A stretch of DNA of 64,000 nt from Eudromia elegans (Eukaryota > Chordata > Aves > Tinamiformes > Tinamidae). The position numbers and the translations under genes were made by a program. Below are positions 51,586-64,000 of the stretch, in pieces. Below the pieces are notes generated by a model that was not told the DNA's origin, did not search any database, and worked only from the letters and a program-made list of their open reading frames with translations. The DNA lies in assembly GCA_003342815.1 (NCBI GenBank), contig PTEX01000236.1:434001-498000 (forward strand). The letters run 5' to 3'. Every line of letters starts with the position of its first letter. Positions within the stretch are counted from its first letter, which is position 1.

Positions 51586-51980
51586 GATGTGACATATTGT
51601 TTGAGTTAAAGAAAATAGTATATCTTTATCTTAAGAAGCCTGTCAGTGCATAATGAACTGAAATTGTGATTGCTTAATATAGTTACTGCAATTTCTAGTC
51701 TGAATGTTCTGTATTTATTGTTTTCATTGCACTGACGTACATTAAATTAACAAGATTATACTGTATGATTGCTCTCCCCTTGAGACCCATAAGAAATTAG
51801 GCTATCCTAGAGAACACACTGTTTAAAGAAATATTATTTTACATATTAGTTTATAAGCACAGACTGTGGTGTTTCTGCATCTTCGGATGTGTTTTTAATG
51901 TTATATAATTCAGTACTCTATTTAAAAGAAACCTCATTGTACTGAACATTAAAAACAAAAGAATTCAAAGTATATATGAA

Positions 51981-52024
<44 letters not shown>
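51981..52024. repeat. Perfect (TATC)11 microsatellite
   Basis: Eleven uninterrupted TATC units, preceded by a short TATATATGAA stretch. Confidence 0.95.
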
Positions 52025-54284
52025 AAAGAGATCTGAATAGATTCATTGTTGTGTTTGGTCTTCCCTTTTCAGGAATGTGGGTTTTCTGCTGTACCATTCC
52101 TACCTCATAAGCAAATACTATAGAGTAGGAGGGAAATGTTATCTCTTAGTTGCATGTTCACAGAATAATTTCTTGTTCTTTCGATATCACCTGTTAGGAA
52201 CACCCGTTAGAAGCCCACCAGCCAGTCCAGCTCTAAACACATGAGATGCCAGATTCTGCTTGCCCGCGAACCATGTCACTTATGGTAGTGGGTTGGACCA
52301 CAGCACTAACATTTTCTATCCTAATTTTGGCCTCCTCCAACTCGTACTATTCCACACACACTCCAGGAGATGTCACAGTCCAGGAACCGTGCGCAGTGGC
52401 TTATGCACCTTGCAGCCACCCTGTTCTCAAGGCTAGCAGAGTTTGCTCATGTAGACACAAGTTGCTCCTCCCTGCCTGGCCTCAGTGACCAGGAAGGCTT
52501 TAGCTCCGTGTACAGACATAACCAGATGTTTCAACTGGATCCAATGGAAAGCACTGCATAAATATACGGATGGCAGCAAGGATTAAGTTAAATTTGGCTG
52601 GAGTCAAACACTACAGTTCCTGGGTTTACAACACTGTTATCATATACGTGAATACGTTGGAGATCATGAAGTCATTAGTCAGTCTTCCCTACGTGACCTG
52701 GGACGTGCTCCACAGCTTTTTATTTTCACTGAGCAGAGCTGGCTTGCCCATGTACACCCATATGTGTACCACATACGCTCAATCCAAAGTGAAGGTTAAA
52801 GACCTGGTCCTCAGAATACAACAAAGAAGCCTTGCACCTCCATACTTCTGTGAACGTATGTCTAGTTCTTGCTTTAGAAGCTTTTAAGGCTACCCATAAA
52901 TCTAGACCACCCTGACACAGCTCCTAATGCACAAGCCATTCATCTGGAGGAAACTCAGCTGCCATTTCAAGTTGAAGAGGACTGGACAAAGAAGCAGCAA
53001 TCAAACCCTTTCCAAGCCAGGCAGGTAATTACGGAATCTGTTGAATCAGGGTGAGTAGACACTGCTAAGGAATCTCAAACAACTTTTGAGGAGGGGGAAG
53101 AAAGTTTAATTAAACAGCTGCAGGCCTCTTGGGATGGATTTGAGTTTCCCTCTCCCTCCCCTTACAAAAAGCAAGCAGGTTAACAAGAGACAAAAGGCAG
53201 ATAAGGGAGTGTAAGTGGATCAAGGGGAGCCCTGGGAAATCCTGGAACAATAGGTCTCCATGTGGCATTAAATGGTTCATTTGGTGGTAAGCGATTAAAG
53301 GGGAGAGGCCTTTCTTTATCATGGAAATTGGTCCTCTCTACTGCTGGACCTATGCAAATGATCTGAAAGGCAGAGAAAAGGATGCAGGGGTTATAATGGT
53401 TTAAAATACACTATTTCATATTGCACTATGAGGAACATTTGCATGTATACAGTCCTGCAAGGAATTCAACCAGCAATAGATTTTTCTTTTTATTCTCATT
53501 GGTGTCAGAAGTTCACAACCTCAAAAACACTGTCTGGCTGTGCATCACCTTAGAGCAAAACGTGCCATTTTCAGTCACAACAAGGAAAAACAAAGGCCCT
53601 CACAGGATCCTGTTTTCCATTTCCAAGCCTAATTAAAACTAGCTTTGCGATGGGAAAAGCTACACTGCAATCATTGGAGGGGCTGAAAAGTGGTATTTAG
53701 ACCATTTAAAAGCTTCTGAGGCCTAATTTATATTTTTCAATGTAAGCTATGGCAACAGCGAGACTCCCTGAAATAACAAGAAGGAAGGCACACTTGCTTG
53801 ACATGTTGGCTGAAAGTTACAGCGACTGGAGGTCCTGCTTTCAAATTCATTTACTAATTCTCTTGATGCTGCGAGTGACTTTAATTTAAGCTCTCGATGT
53901 ATTACTTCAAATCACTTATTGATATTCATGCAAAATGTGCAAGAGGGGGCTGAAATGCCTTTCAGATCTCATTGATGCAACACAAAAAAATAAGTCAAGC
54001 TTTCCAGTCAAGAAAAGGCATTTCCATAGGGTCGCAGAACCTGAATCTTAAATGAGCACAAAGTAGCCACACATCCAAACTCTTAAAAATTGGAAAGCCT
54101 CATTAAAAGGTCATCACTTTCTGCATAGGCTTCCTCGAGGCTCGGGGAAGAATAACAAATGGCTGCGGTTTCATTTTACAGCGTAGCAAGGAGGATTTGA
54201 GAATCCGCAGGGCCTCATCTGCTGTTTCTTAAGCAAACATCTAATGTAATTTTAAATTTCACTTCATCATTGTGATAGCTCCAA

Positions 54285-54430
54285 GCAAGCGTCTCCCGTG
54301 CGCCAACCTCCTCTCTCGACGGCAGCCTGGCCGTGTTGCAGAAGTGACAGAAACAGCTCCCGTGAAATTATCCGCTCCCCGACGGCTGTGATTTGTGATC
54401 CAAGGTGCACGAGCTCCTCACGCGTTTCCC
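54285..54430. promoter_or_regulatory. Short CpG cluster inside a conserved-looking stretch
   Basis: About 14 CpG occur within about 150 bases (for example CTCTCTCGACGGCAGC and CCGCTCCCCGACGGCTG). The surrounding stretch from about 53650 to 54500 is free of recognisable repeats and has the look of a conserved non-coding region. Regulatory role is inference only. Confidence 0.3.
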
Positions 54431-55072
54431 TTTGCTTTTAAGCAGCACTTTGTTGTTTGTGCAAAGGGCTGGAGCTGGTTATTGCCCCAGTAGTAATTTA
54501 TGAGGTTTAACAGGGTGCAGGGCTCAGCTCTTTTAGGTGTGTGAAAGGGTGAGAGATAAATGATGAAGTTTATACTTTCAAAAGCTTTTGACATCTATTT
54601 TCAAAATATATATTTTGGAAAGCTATTGGAGAAAGATATAGAAGGTCTAGGGCCCAAGTTAGGCTGCATTTTCATAAAAGGTCCATGCATTTTAGAGTCT
54701 AAGCATTCCTGAAAGCTCCGTGACTTTGGCTGATATATCACTCGGACACTTCTGAAACACTCACCTTTGGTAAAATTCATAAAAGCATCTTACACTAGCT
54801 ACGTCCTTCCTTTAGAAGTGGTAGCAGAGTCAGATGACTTGCCTGTTGAGGCACTTTTTTATAAATCCCCTGGGAATGTGTCTGCATTTTTATGCATGTA
54901 AATATATGTAGTCTTCTGTTTGCCTTTAAAAAGAGCAGGAGAACTATCTCACACAAGGGCACCGTGGGTAAGTCTCTAATAATCACCTTGATTATGAATT
55001 TGCTGCTAAGGCTGGAGTAATGACAGCTCCAATGCAGCCCCTGAGTCTCACCATCCTACTTCATAAAAACCC

Positions 55073-55465
55073 AGAACGGTTGAGGTTGGAAGGGATCTCC
55101 AGAGATCAAGTCCAACCTCCTGCTCCAGCAGGGACACCCAGAGCACAGGGCACAGGGTGGCATCCAGGTGGGTTTGGAAGATCTCCAGAGTAGGAACCTC
55201 CACAGCCTCTCTGGGCAGCCTCTTTGAGGGTTCTGGCACCCTCACAGCAAAGTTCTTTCTCACATGGACATGGAACTGCCTGGGTTTAAACTTGTGCCCG
55301 TTACCCCTTTTCCTGTCACTGGCCACCACTGAGAAGAGTTTGGCTCCCTCCTCCCTACATCCTCCCCTTAGGTATTTGTACAGATTGATCAGATCCCCTC
55401 TCAGGCTTCTCTTCTCCAGGTTAACCAGGCCCAGCTCGCTTAGTCTTTCCTCACAAGACAGCTGC
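55073..55465 (-). mobile_element. CR1 LINE, 5'-truncated copy, minus strand
   Basis: Starts with GGTTGAGGTTGGAAGGGATC, the reverse complement of the CR1 3' end, and continues through the ORF2 carboxy-terminal region. The minus strand reads [39 protein letters not shown] and FSVVASDRKRGNGHK in one long open frame, so the copy is little decayed. It is truncated near the QLSCEERL part. It lies in the sense orientation in the TENM4 intron. Confidence 0.94.
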
Positions 55466-55746
55466 CGTAAGATGTCCCTTCCTGGGCGCTGAGCAAGGGA
55501 AGCAAAGGCAACACGAACACCCAAGGTCGTAAGTGATGCCAATTGCTCGAACACAGGACGTCTGCACCTACACTGAATTTTACTTAATAGAAATAAGGAA
55601 CAAAGTTGACAGCATGGAAAATGAAACCTTAGGACTTGCAAGACCAGGAAAAATCACTACATGCCACAGCAGACTATACTTAACTATTTCTTCAGCAAAT
55701 GGAGATTTACTGTCTTTGCATAGTCTGGAGAGGAGTGAGTAGACAC

Positions 55747-55780
55747 AGAATAAATAAATAAATACATATATATGTATGTC
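55747..55780. repeat. AAAT repeat running into a TA/TG-rich stretch
   Basis: AATAAATAAATAAATACATA followed by TATATGTATG. Short and imperfect. Confidence 0.75.
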
Positions 55781-56724
55781 TCATCAATTCTCTCCTAAAA
55801 CAAAACTGCACAGAGAGAGCCTAGTTGGCTCCTGGGTCTTTATCTGTGTTATCTGACACCTCAGCATGTGGTTTGAAGCAGCAAATCTGCAGGTTGAGAA
55901 ATCTCCCTTGAGATGAGTCGCAGTCTAAAATTACAGCATGCAGCTGGCTCCAAAGCGACAAGGGAAGTCGCAGCCTCCTCTTCCTCTTTTGGTACTCACC
56001 TAACACCACAGTTATCGTAAGGGAATGTGCTGGGTGAAGCCAGCATTGTCTGGGGCTCGGAAGCTCCATAAAGTCACCAGAGGTTCCCCTTGGCTTACAG
56101 AGCAACAGAGGGTAGGACATGGAGGGCATTGCAGAGGCAGGTGGCTGTTGGAAATAATCACTATGTTTTTTATAAAAGAGCTGATGCTGATGCCAGTTCA
56201 GGGGGCAAACTATTCTTTATATAAATATATTATTTATATAGATAACGTAGCAGGGCAGGACTTTAATTAAGCCCTTGTGGTATTTCACCTCTGCTTCTCT
56301 CACAGCTTCCAGTGCTGCAACAAGAAGTCTGGGCCAGAGGTACACACAGGAGAAAGAAGACAGAGCATAACAAGGAGCTTCTTGGTAACATGGTCTATTG
56401 GACACAACATTCTCCCCTACAGTGACATTCCCGTGGCTGTCACAAGCTATGGCTGGACACAGACCAAGTTATAGCAATAACTCTGTCCTAACTCAATGCA
56501 GGAAGTCCCTTCCTTCCTCATTCCCCTGGGCCTTGTCCATTTTTAATGAGGACATTTAATGAGGAATTTTGCTTTTGACCAAAGTAAGAGTGGGACCCGG
56601 TCTTCAGGACAGCAGGTGTTGGGCATGGTTGGATGTACAGATCACAGGTTTCTTAGCCGCGAACCTCAGACTCTTCATTTGCCTCAAAACTATGAAATAA
56701 AGCAAGAATTTTCACCAAAAAAAG

Positions 56725-56760
56725 GAGCTAAGACTACATGCTGAGCTAAGACTACATGCT
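56725..56760. repeat. Perfect tandem duplication of an 18-bp unit
   Basis: GAGCTAAGACTACATGCT occurs twice with no gap and no mismatch, which points to a recent duplication. Confidence 0.9.
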
Positions 56761-57062
56761 GAAGGCTGTTTTCCACCAAGCTTTGGTCAGCTTGCAGGTC
56801 ACCCCTTTAACTGCAAGACGAAGCACATGAGGCATTGCACACACAAGCACAAATACTTCCAATACAATTCAAGGGGATATGAGTGAGGCCTGTTATGGAG
56901 AAGCTGCAATTCCCTAACTCGGGCTCCATATGACCGCTGCAGGATATGCACTACAATCCCATCTCAGTGTTTGTCACTTGTCAAAAAATTGAGAACAAAA
57001 AGCCAATTAGCTATGATTTGTTTTCTTTTATTTTACTGGAAATAAAAGCTGAGCTATGAGGC

Positions 57063-57082
57063 AAAATAAATAAATAAATAAA
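57063..57082. repeat. Short AAAT microsatellite
   Basis: Four to five AAAT units. Nothing else is visible in it. Confidence 0.8.
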
Positions 57083-60000
57083 ATTCTGGTGTGTGTAGAG
57101 GGAAGAGGGAAAAAGAAAACAGTAAACAAACACTTTTACAAAAACTCAGATCATTGGAATTGCAAAACAAGGACAGCTGGGATGCATAATCAGGAGCATT
57201 AGAAAGATTTTATTTTATCCCATAGAAACACCCGTATCCTGGCACTGGCTTTCTTGCTATCCAGTACAACACTATCTTCTACCAAAAATCTGCAAGGATT
57301 TTAAAGCAGCCTAGTTGAGTAGGTGAGAAAATTCTTCAAGACTACGTGAAAGGCAGTGAGTGGAATACAGTAGCAGGTGCTTTTTAACTATTAAGATAAC
57401 ACTACTTTGCATTTTGGTAAAGATGATGATTCTGGGCTGTTTCGTGACAATTTAATCAGCTGTGCTTCCCCACGTTGCTCTGCAGCGGGTAGAAAGGCAC
57501 TGGAGAGCAGCACATCAGTTCCAGTGCCTCTGTGCTGAAGCTCAGCAGCTGCTTAAGACCATGGAACACTTCACAGGTTCATCGATAAGGACGAACCATC
57601 TGATTTTCTAGACTGATTTCCCGCATAGCACAATCCCTTATGCTTCACTCCACTGAACATTAAAACAAAACATCAGAACACAAATTGGAAAAAAAAAAGG
57701 AATGAACAAAAAGGCTCCTTCAGACAATTGGAAATAGATGAAAAGTCTGGAAGGGCAGGATAGAATTACTCAAATCAGAATGTAACTAGGACAGGGGAGT
57801 CGATAGCCACTCTATTACAGAGATGACAAGAGATCTTTAAAGAACCACAGAGAAGTGGTCAAGATTTTGGTTTTGTGTCTGAGTCAAAGGGAATACCTGA
57901 TACTCCACTGGGGTAGCAGTTCAGTACTGACTTTTAAAGAAAAACAGGGTTCAGGGGGTACCAGCCAGTGTTCCAGCAGTAATCCAATGTAATGGTAAAA
58001 ATACCTAACCATCGTTGCTTATGGTGCTGTGAGAGTAGCACACACTTTGCTACATGTTCCACCCTTGAAAAAGCAATCAGCAGACTGATTTTCATGATGA
58101 GCTGAAATCTAGCAATAATAAGAATTATCCTTTTGTATTAATATCTTATTTCATTGCATTAAGGCATTTGCCAATAATAGCTTCTCTATTGGTTTCTCTA
58201 ATTTCTCCAGTTCCGGGGGAGTGAAGGGACTGTTTTATGACTGACAGCTGGGAAAAAACTTTTCCTTTTTTTAGGCTTTATATTCAGTAAGGAAAAGTTG
58301 CTGGTTTTCCTACCATCTCAGCTCTTTGTGTCTCCAGGTGCTTTTCATGAAGTGAGCCACTGTGGGTTATTGTGTTTAAATAGCAATACAGTGCAAAGCA
58401 AGACGGCGATTCTGAACCAGCCTGAAGTTCTTTGCATAGAGCCATGCTTAGGTCGCTCCTAAGGGAGGCTGCAAGAAACAGCCTGTGTGCCCAAGGGAAA
58501 CAGGCTTCCTGGCTAACGACAGCTCCCTTTCACACTGCTGCCTTTTATCCAGCAGTGGGCATCAAGCAAGGCTGATCTCTAAGGAAAAAGAAAATCCAAA
58601 TTTTCTTTTTAGCACAAACAAAGATAATTAAATGACTTTGGTTCTAGCGGGAAGCTGCATTAGAAAACAGCTTTGCACCTTATGGCCATTTATTTTAATT
58701 AATGGGAAAATAAACGTTGCTGGAGATATTAGCAAAACTAATGCTTAGCCTGCCACTTCCCCTCTGAATGCCTAGCACAGGCAGAGTATATCTGGTGCTG
58801 GGAAGAAGCTCTCTTCTCCTCTGGGGCAGATCAGAGCTGTATGAATTCTACAGGACCAACCTTTCTCCTTCCACTGCGGTAGCTGGTCTTAAGCCTCACC
58901 AGGAGACAGAAGGACAGTTGACAACTGTGGCAAGGCTTAAGGATCAAACAAGTCAAACTGCAGTGTAGAAAGAAGACAAGGATTTTCCAGAGTATGTAAA
59001 AGAGGTAAAAGAAGAGAGTCTACTTCTCATCTTGCTTTCCTACTCCATCCCCTGCTTCTGCCTCACCATGAAGTTTTACACTATCTGCCCAAGAGTAATG
59101 GCAAAAAGGGGAATGAAAAAGATGATCTTCCACTTTGCACGTTGCATTCAAATAATCAGACTAATGGCCTTGCTGGCACTAGCTGTTTTCCTGACCTTCT
59201 CTAGCATCCCACAAGCTCACAAAAAAAGAGGAGGTCCCTCAGAATGGTATTAAAATGTATTTTAATCTGATCCAGATCATATTCTGGATCTTGTTTCATC
59301 TCTACTTTGTTTGCACCTGGGTCACATGTAGAAACCTGCTTTTTCACAACAACAAAGACCACTAGCAACTTTCTTTTATTCCAGTCTTCTTTTTGCAGGA
59401 CTGAAATTACTGGGTAACCAAGACATTTCAGGGGCTGCCACATCAAAATAAGCACCCAGCTTCTCTAGAGCTGGCAACATCACATGCACTTTTGCTCTGA
59501 CACACACACAAAAAGCTGCCAATATCACCAATAATACCCTGGATTATTTGTCTTACCAGAAACATTTAATAAGCTAGGAGAAAAAGCAGCAACTCGGCTC
59601 CAGCTGAGGCTGGACGTGGTGCCAGCCTGACCTTAGTGCAGTTCCCTCACCAGCCCTGTGCCAGTGCCTCATGTTGAGCTTGCAGATTTCCTCACCTCTG
59701 GCTCCCGTGGAGGTCCAGGGCATCGAGGCCTAAGTCACAGACATCCAGTCCTCCCACCAACACTTGCAAAGTTATGACTTGTAGACTGCACAATCATCAC
59801 ATGCTGTCCTGCCCTGGTGACAAAGCTGAAGAGACCCAGTGGGTTTGTATGCTATAGACATTATCAGTAATGGTAATTCATCATTTAGAAGAAATTACCG
59901 TACTTTTGCAGATGAAGGGAAAAAACAACGATGTTAAAAGTCATCAAGAACAAGCTTTTCTCTTAATTACAAACCAGTACAGACCAAGGAATCAGAGAAC

Positions 60001-62227
60001 GGTAACCAGGGAGAAAAAAAAAAATGCCCCTAACCTTTTATCCTCTTCCACAATAATCTTATTTTTTTCCTCTCCGATTTTTAACCTCTTCTGTCACCAC
60101 CAGCACTAAAAGCTGCTTTTTTCCCCTTTTGCTGGAAGAACAAACAAACAGTTGCCATTTCAGTCAAAGCAATGTTATTCTTGGGCTGCCTGGCACTGGT
60201 TTCAGCTCACAGGGCGGTCAGTTCCTTTGGCTTCCCTCCAGCAAGCTGAATAAACCGCTCTGGCAGTGAGTGTAACTTTGTTTGGGCTCCGCAATCAGAG
60301 GCTCAGACCTGTTTCCAAGAGGAGCGTTTCCAATTTAAAGCATTCCAGGGCTACGGGAAGTAGAGCAGGCCAGCCCGAAACTCTCTTGTACGTGAAAGAA
60401 AGCATTTCTCGATGCTGTTGGGTCTTACCCTCTTCTTCCTTTCTTTAATGTTAGCAGGCAAAATTTAATGCTTTTTTTTTTTCTACCAGATGTTTGGCAT
60501 CTGCAACAAGCAAATTCTGCATTTAGCTCACTCGTTTTCTCCGTAAGGCAAAGCAATGGTGGCAGAAAGCACAGAGAGATCCTCAAAATCTTTTCCCTTT
60601 TCTCCCATTTCCCAGCTTTTACAGGGGAGCACTCTGAGAATTTTCCCCAAAAGTTAAAGCTTGTGTTTTGCTGGAACACTCTGGACTCCCACAATACCAA
60701 CCAGGAAGGAACTGGTAAAGCAGGCAAGCTGTGGGTCAGTTAGTGCAAAGGCTAGATGCCCGGATTAAAACCGCGGGAAGGGGCAAGAAAAACTCGCCCT
60801 GTGCTCTGGCAGAAAACCACCAAAAGCCAAATTCCACTTTATGGGACCGAGGGGCAGTTGCTGCAGAAGAGCTCAGCAGATGCAAACACTAAGCTGGAGA
60901 TATCGCTGTGTTTCTGCGTTTGGGTTATTACTTTTCTCTCTCCTCTCCTCATTTTTCACATTGTTAAAATCCCACCGTGGGCACCACACACACATACGCG
61001 ACGTTGAATGCGCCGCAGTGACAGATTTAAGGACAAGGCTAATCCACACATCGCCTTCCTGCAGTGCAGGTGGGTTCGGGGATTATCCTTCTGCCACACA
61101 TGTCCCTTGGGCTGATGGCTAAAGAGCCGTTCCCTTTCTTTCAGTTCCTTGTGCTGGAAGAGACTTTCTGGGGCTACTGTGCTAAAAACCTTCCAAGCAA
61201 CTTCATACCGTCAAACTTGGTGCTTTACCACTGCCCCTGCACACCGTAATTTATCAACCACCTTCAAGCACTTGGTTTGAGCAGATGAAACTTTTCTGTA
61301 TTTTTTAAAGCATGCTTTCAGTGGCCTGCAAAAAACAGTTCAGATATATAGATATACACATATGAAATAAAAAGGCTTTAAGACCACCTCTAAATCCTGC
61401 ACATAAATATTATACTAAACCAAGGTAGAGTGTAAAAAAAAAAAAGTAAAATAGATTTTAAAGCCCTGAAACCTGTTTGAAGTTGTCAGATAAAAGTTAG
61501 TCCCTACAAACTCCCATTTACAGGCAATGGTAACTTGAAGAGGTTCTACTTAATGGACGGTGTAGGGAATATGGGTTCTGGTTTCCAACAAAAATGACAT
61601 GCGGTAAAATATTTAGGCAATCTTTTGAGAACTAAGTAGCATTTCATAAATTAAGGGGCTTTAGTCAGCTTGCCACGTGATAACAAGCAACTCACAGTTC
61701 AGTGAGTCAGAGAAGAACTGTTTGTATTTTATCCCAGGATGGATTAGAGGAACTTCTGGCAGGGACTGACACTGATATAAGCTGTTCAAGAGATTTTACA
61801 GGGAAGAAATGGAATACAAATCCAACTGTTTTATATGGAAGTTGCTACAATGTCAGGCATAAGCCTAATTTTTTTACTGTTTGGAAATTTGTACGATTAA
61901 AAACCAAGATGCAATTTTCAGATGGGTTGGTGAAGTTGCAAAATTCACAGCTATGCCTGAAAACCACTCACTGCTCATTCTCTTAGCAGCAAGGACTTCT
62001 TTGCAGATCTAGCACCCAGGTGCCTGACTCTGTATTTGTGCATTTTAATATGAGCTCCATGTATGAACATGGTGGCTGTCTGTAAGCTGGGGCCAACTCC
62101 TGTTCTTAACAGAGCCACTTTCAGCAGGTGAAATCAGGTCTCGAAAATGGCTCGCAGACTGCTAGAAATCAATTGCACTGAATCACTCAATTGTATTAAG
62201 TACCTCTGTGTCGCTTTGGGGAGAGAA

Positions 62228-62452
62228 CAAAGTGTAGTGGTTGTTACAGAAATGGGAGGATGAGGGAAGATGAATCCCCATCATGATTTTATCAGAGGAT
62301 GCCTGGGTGACCTCAGGCTAGTCACTCCTGACCCCTGTAAAATGGAGATAATCATACTTATCTGGTTCAAGGAGGTACCAGGAGACCTACTGTTTCCTAA
62401 TTGCTTTGAGATATACACAGGAAAGGCACAATGTGCCTACTTGAGCTATTAA
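62228..62452 (+). mobile_element. MIR-like CORE-SINE relic, nearly full length
   Basis: A tRNA-like head (TGTAGTGGTTGTTACAG) is followed by CCTGGGTGACCTCAGGCTAG and TCACTCCTGACC, then CTGTAAAATGGAGATAATCA and ACTTATCTGG, then AATTGCTTTGAGATATACA, GGAAAGGCAC and a GAGCTATTA end. These match, in order, the MIR pattern 'tagtggttaagag ... gtgaccttgggcaagtcactt ... ctgtaaaatggggataat ... tgctttgagat ... ctatta'. It is the clearest of the three SINE relics in the window. Confidence 0.65.
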
Positions 62453-63061
62453 AAACAGTTAGATGGGTTAGGTTGCTCGAAATATCCACTGGTGACACAA
62501 TAGATTTTACCCATCTGTGTAAAAGTGTCAAATAGTGCTACGATTTTGACCTCATTGATAAAGAAAGGATGGGTGGTCTGGTAGACTGAAGCACATTTTG
62601 GCTGGAAGCTATTACCCTCTGAAATGACCTCTTGTTTCAAGTTTCATTGGTGTATCAGAAAGTTACAAGCAAGAACAGTCAGGATTTCTTTTAAGTCATT
62701 GAATGGAAACCATAAAATCTGCTATGACTACCCTGACTCGTTATTGCTCTGTACTAACTCTAATCAAATTTTTCCTAATGAAACATATGTTAATAGAAGG
62801 AAGCAACGATGTTCCCTTCTGTCCTCAACTGCCCTTTCTTTCTCTGGGTAATCACAGCATATGTGAAGTTATAGCAACTTCAGCTGTCCCATACTATCAG
62901 AGAGGGACAGCTAAATGAAGCACATCACAAAAATCAGAGAGTAATTTATGGAAGAGAATGAATTTTGAAGCAAGATGCCTGAATGTGTGTTGGGGTAAGA
63001 TGGGGATACAGGCTTATCATAAGATAAGAAGTTATAAAGACTATAAGTATTAGTGAGAGCA

Positions 63062-63342
63062 ATAGAATCATAAAATCGCTAAGGTTGGAAGGGACCTCTG
63101 GAGATCATCTAGTTCAACCTCCCTGCTCCAGCAGGGACACCCAGAGCATGGGGCACAGGGTGGCATCCAGGCAGGTTTGAAGATCTCCAGAGAAGGAGGG
63201 TCCACAACCTCTCTGGGCAGCCTGTTTGAGGGCTCCGGCACCCTAACAGGAAAGAAATTTTTCCTAAAGTTCCTGTGAAACTTTCGGTGCTTCAGTTTGT
63301 CGCTGTTTCCCCTTGTCCTATTGCTGGCCACCACTGAAAAAA
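63062..63342 (-). mobile_element. CR1 LINE, short 5'-truncated copy, minus strand
   Basis: Begins with ATAGAATCATAAAATCGCTA and GGTTGGAAGGGACCTCTGG and covers only the last 280 bp of CR1. The minus strand reads VASNRTRGNSDKLKHRKFHR, then FFPVRVPEPSNRLPREVVD and PSLEIFKPAW, the very end of ORF2. The break point lies at the start of that segment. Confidence 0.93.
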
Positions 63343-64000
63343 GTGAATAGCTTAAGGTGATTTAGGCAAGAATTATGTAAACTAATGATCAACAAGAACA
63401 ATTTGTAGCATAGTGCAAGCAATGGGCAAACACTGGTATTTTTATTGTTGAAACCACACTCTAAAGGGAGAACATTTACAAAATCTACACATTTGGCCAG
63501 GCAGGATGAGGCAAGGGTCTGGCAATGGCCAAGTGTCATGGAAGGGGTCAATGCAAGTCAGTTTAGAGGTGGTCTTAAAGCCTTAAGCTAAAGTGATCCA
63601 TGCTGATTTTCATTTCAAGAACTTTATCTCAGAGATACCTATATAAAATACAGATATTTACACTTCGCTTTAAAGTGCCTGTTTACTATGGGGTGCCTCA
63701 CTAGATCCTTGTTTTACTAGCTCACTATATTTGCCAAGATGAACCTATCTGTCACTTACAGCAGAAATGTAGCCCCCATCCATACACGCTTAATGCCAGA
63801 CTTGACTAATGCAAGAAGCCTTTATGCCGAGCTCCTTACGCAATGCTCCGTGTCCTGTCACGTTGCCACGATACTGCCGCTAGATTTATAGCCGTAACTA
63901 AATCATCCCATCATACCACTTCTGCACTGTGCTTCTTCCGTTACCACCTCATGTATCAAAAGCATTGATTTTAGATTCCTGAGCGGTACTGCCGACCACT

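Larger units (their letters stand above)
33597..64000 (-). other. TENM4: TENM4 intron upstream of exon a (at least 30.4 kb, partial)
   Basis: No upstream TENM4 exon was recognised in this stretch, so the intron appears to continue beyond the window. It contains an exon-like block (34605-34839), an A41 run, a GC-rich domain from about 39100 to 41100, two CpG-dense patches, three CR1 fragments on the minus strand, two fairly clear MIR-like relics and several microsatellites. Elsewhere it is unique-looking AT-rich sequence. A very short exon could have been missed by eye. Confidence 0.75.

Noticed and set aside
33597-64000. microRNA miR-708, which in mammals lies in the first intron of TENM4
   Set aside because: I looked on both strands for the mature sequence (AAGGAGCTTACAATC...) and did not see it, so it probably lies farther upstream.
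1-64000. Retrovirus-like or other virus-derived copies
   Set aside because: I saw no paired long terminal repeats, primer-binding site or capsid, polymerase or envelope-like translation anywhere in the window.
1-64000. CRISPR arrays, operons, tRNA or rRNA genes
   Set aside because: No regularly spaced direct repeats, cloverleaf or rRNA core sequences were seen; the window is vertebrate intron sequence.

Overview
The window looks like ordinary intron-rich bird nuclear DNA. Two things point to a bird: four CR1 LINE 3' ends carrying the typical avian CR1 tail, and five spliced exons that translate into a teneurin almost identical to vertebrate teneurin-4 (TENM4, also called ODZ4). I cannot name the species. 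No bacterial, organellar or rRNA sequence is visible, and no complete gene lies inside the window.

The only gene I can support is TENM4, on the minus strand, so transcription runs from position 64000 towards position 1. The exons in transcript order are: exon a (33596-33344, proline-rich end of the intracellular domain), exon b (28124-28026, a 99-nt cassette of exactly 33 codons), exon c (25923-25688, end of the intracellular domain and most of the membrane helix), exon d (5716-5546, end of the helix and the extracellular stalk) and exon e (944-730, extracellular region before the EGF repeats). All have AG/GT borders, and the split codons join in frame from a to e. Exon b can be skipped without changing the frame, because exon a joins exon c in the same phase. 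Exons for the amino-terminal part lie beyond position 64000, and exons for the EGF, NHL and YD parts lie beyond position 1.

The rest is intron: about 4.6 kb (e/d), 20 kb (d/c), 2.1 kb (c/b), 5.2 kb (b/a) and at least 30.4 kb upstream of a. The introns hold four CR1 fragments (one plus, three minus), one probable much older LINE relic, three probable MIR-like CORE-SINE relics, several microsatellites, an A41 homopolymer and small inverted and tandem repeats. Two CpG-dense, GC-rich patches (about 40500-40920 and 43860-44200) lie 7-11 kb upstream of exon a and could be an internal promoter or another regulatory region. A stretch rich in TAATTA-type cores at 23925-24166 could be a developmental enhancer.

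The most interesting unexplained item is an unannotated exon-like block at 34839-34605 on the minus strand, about 1 kb upstream of exon a. It has a good acceptor, a very good donor and an open frame encoding a hydrophobic helix. Its phase would continue the TENM4 frame from the upstream exon, but joining exon a or b would create a stop at the junction; joining exon c would stay open. Nothing in the window looks like an exotic new system. The best leads are isoform and regulatory biology of TENM4.
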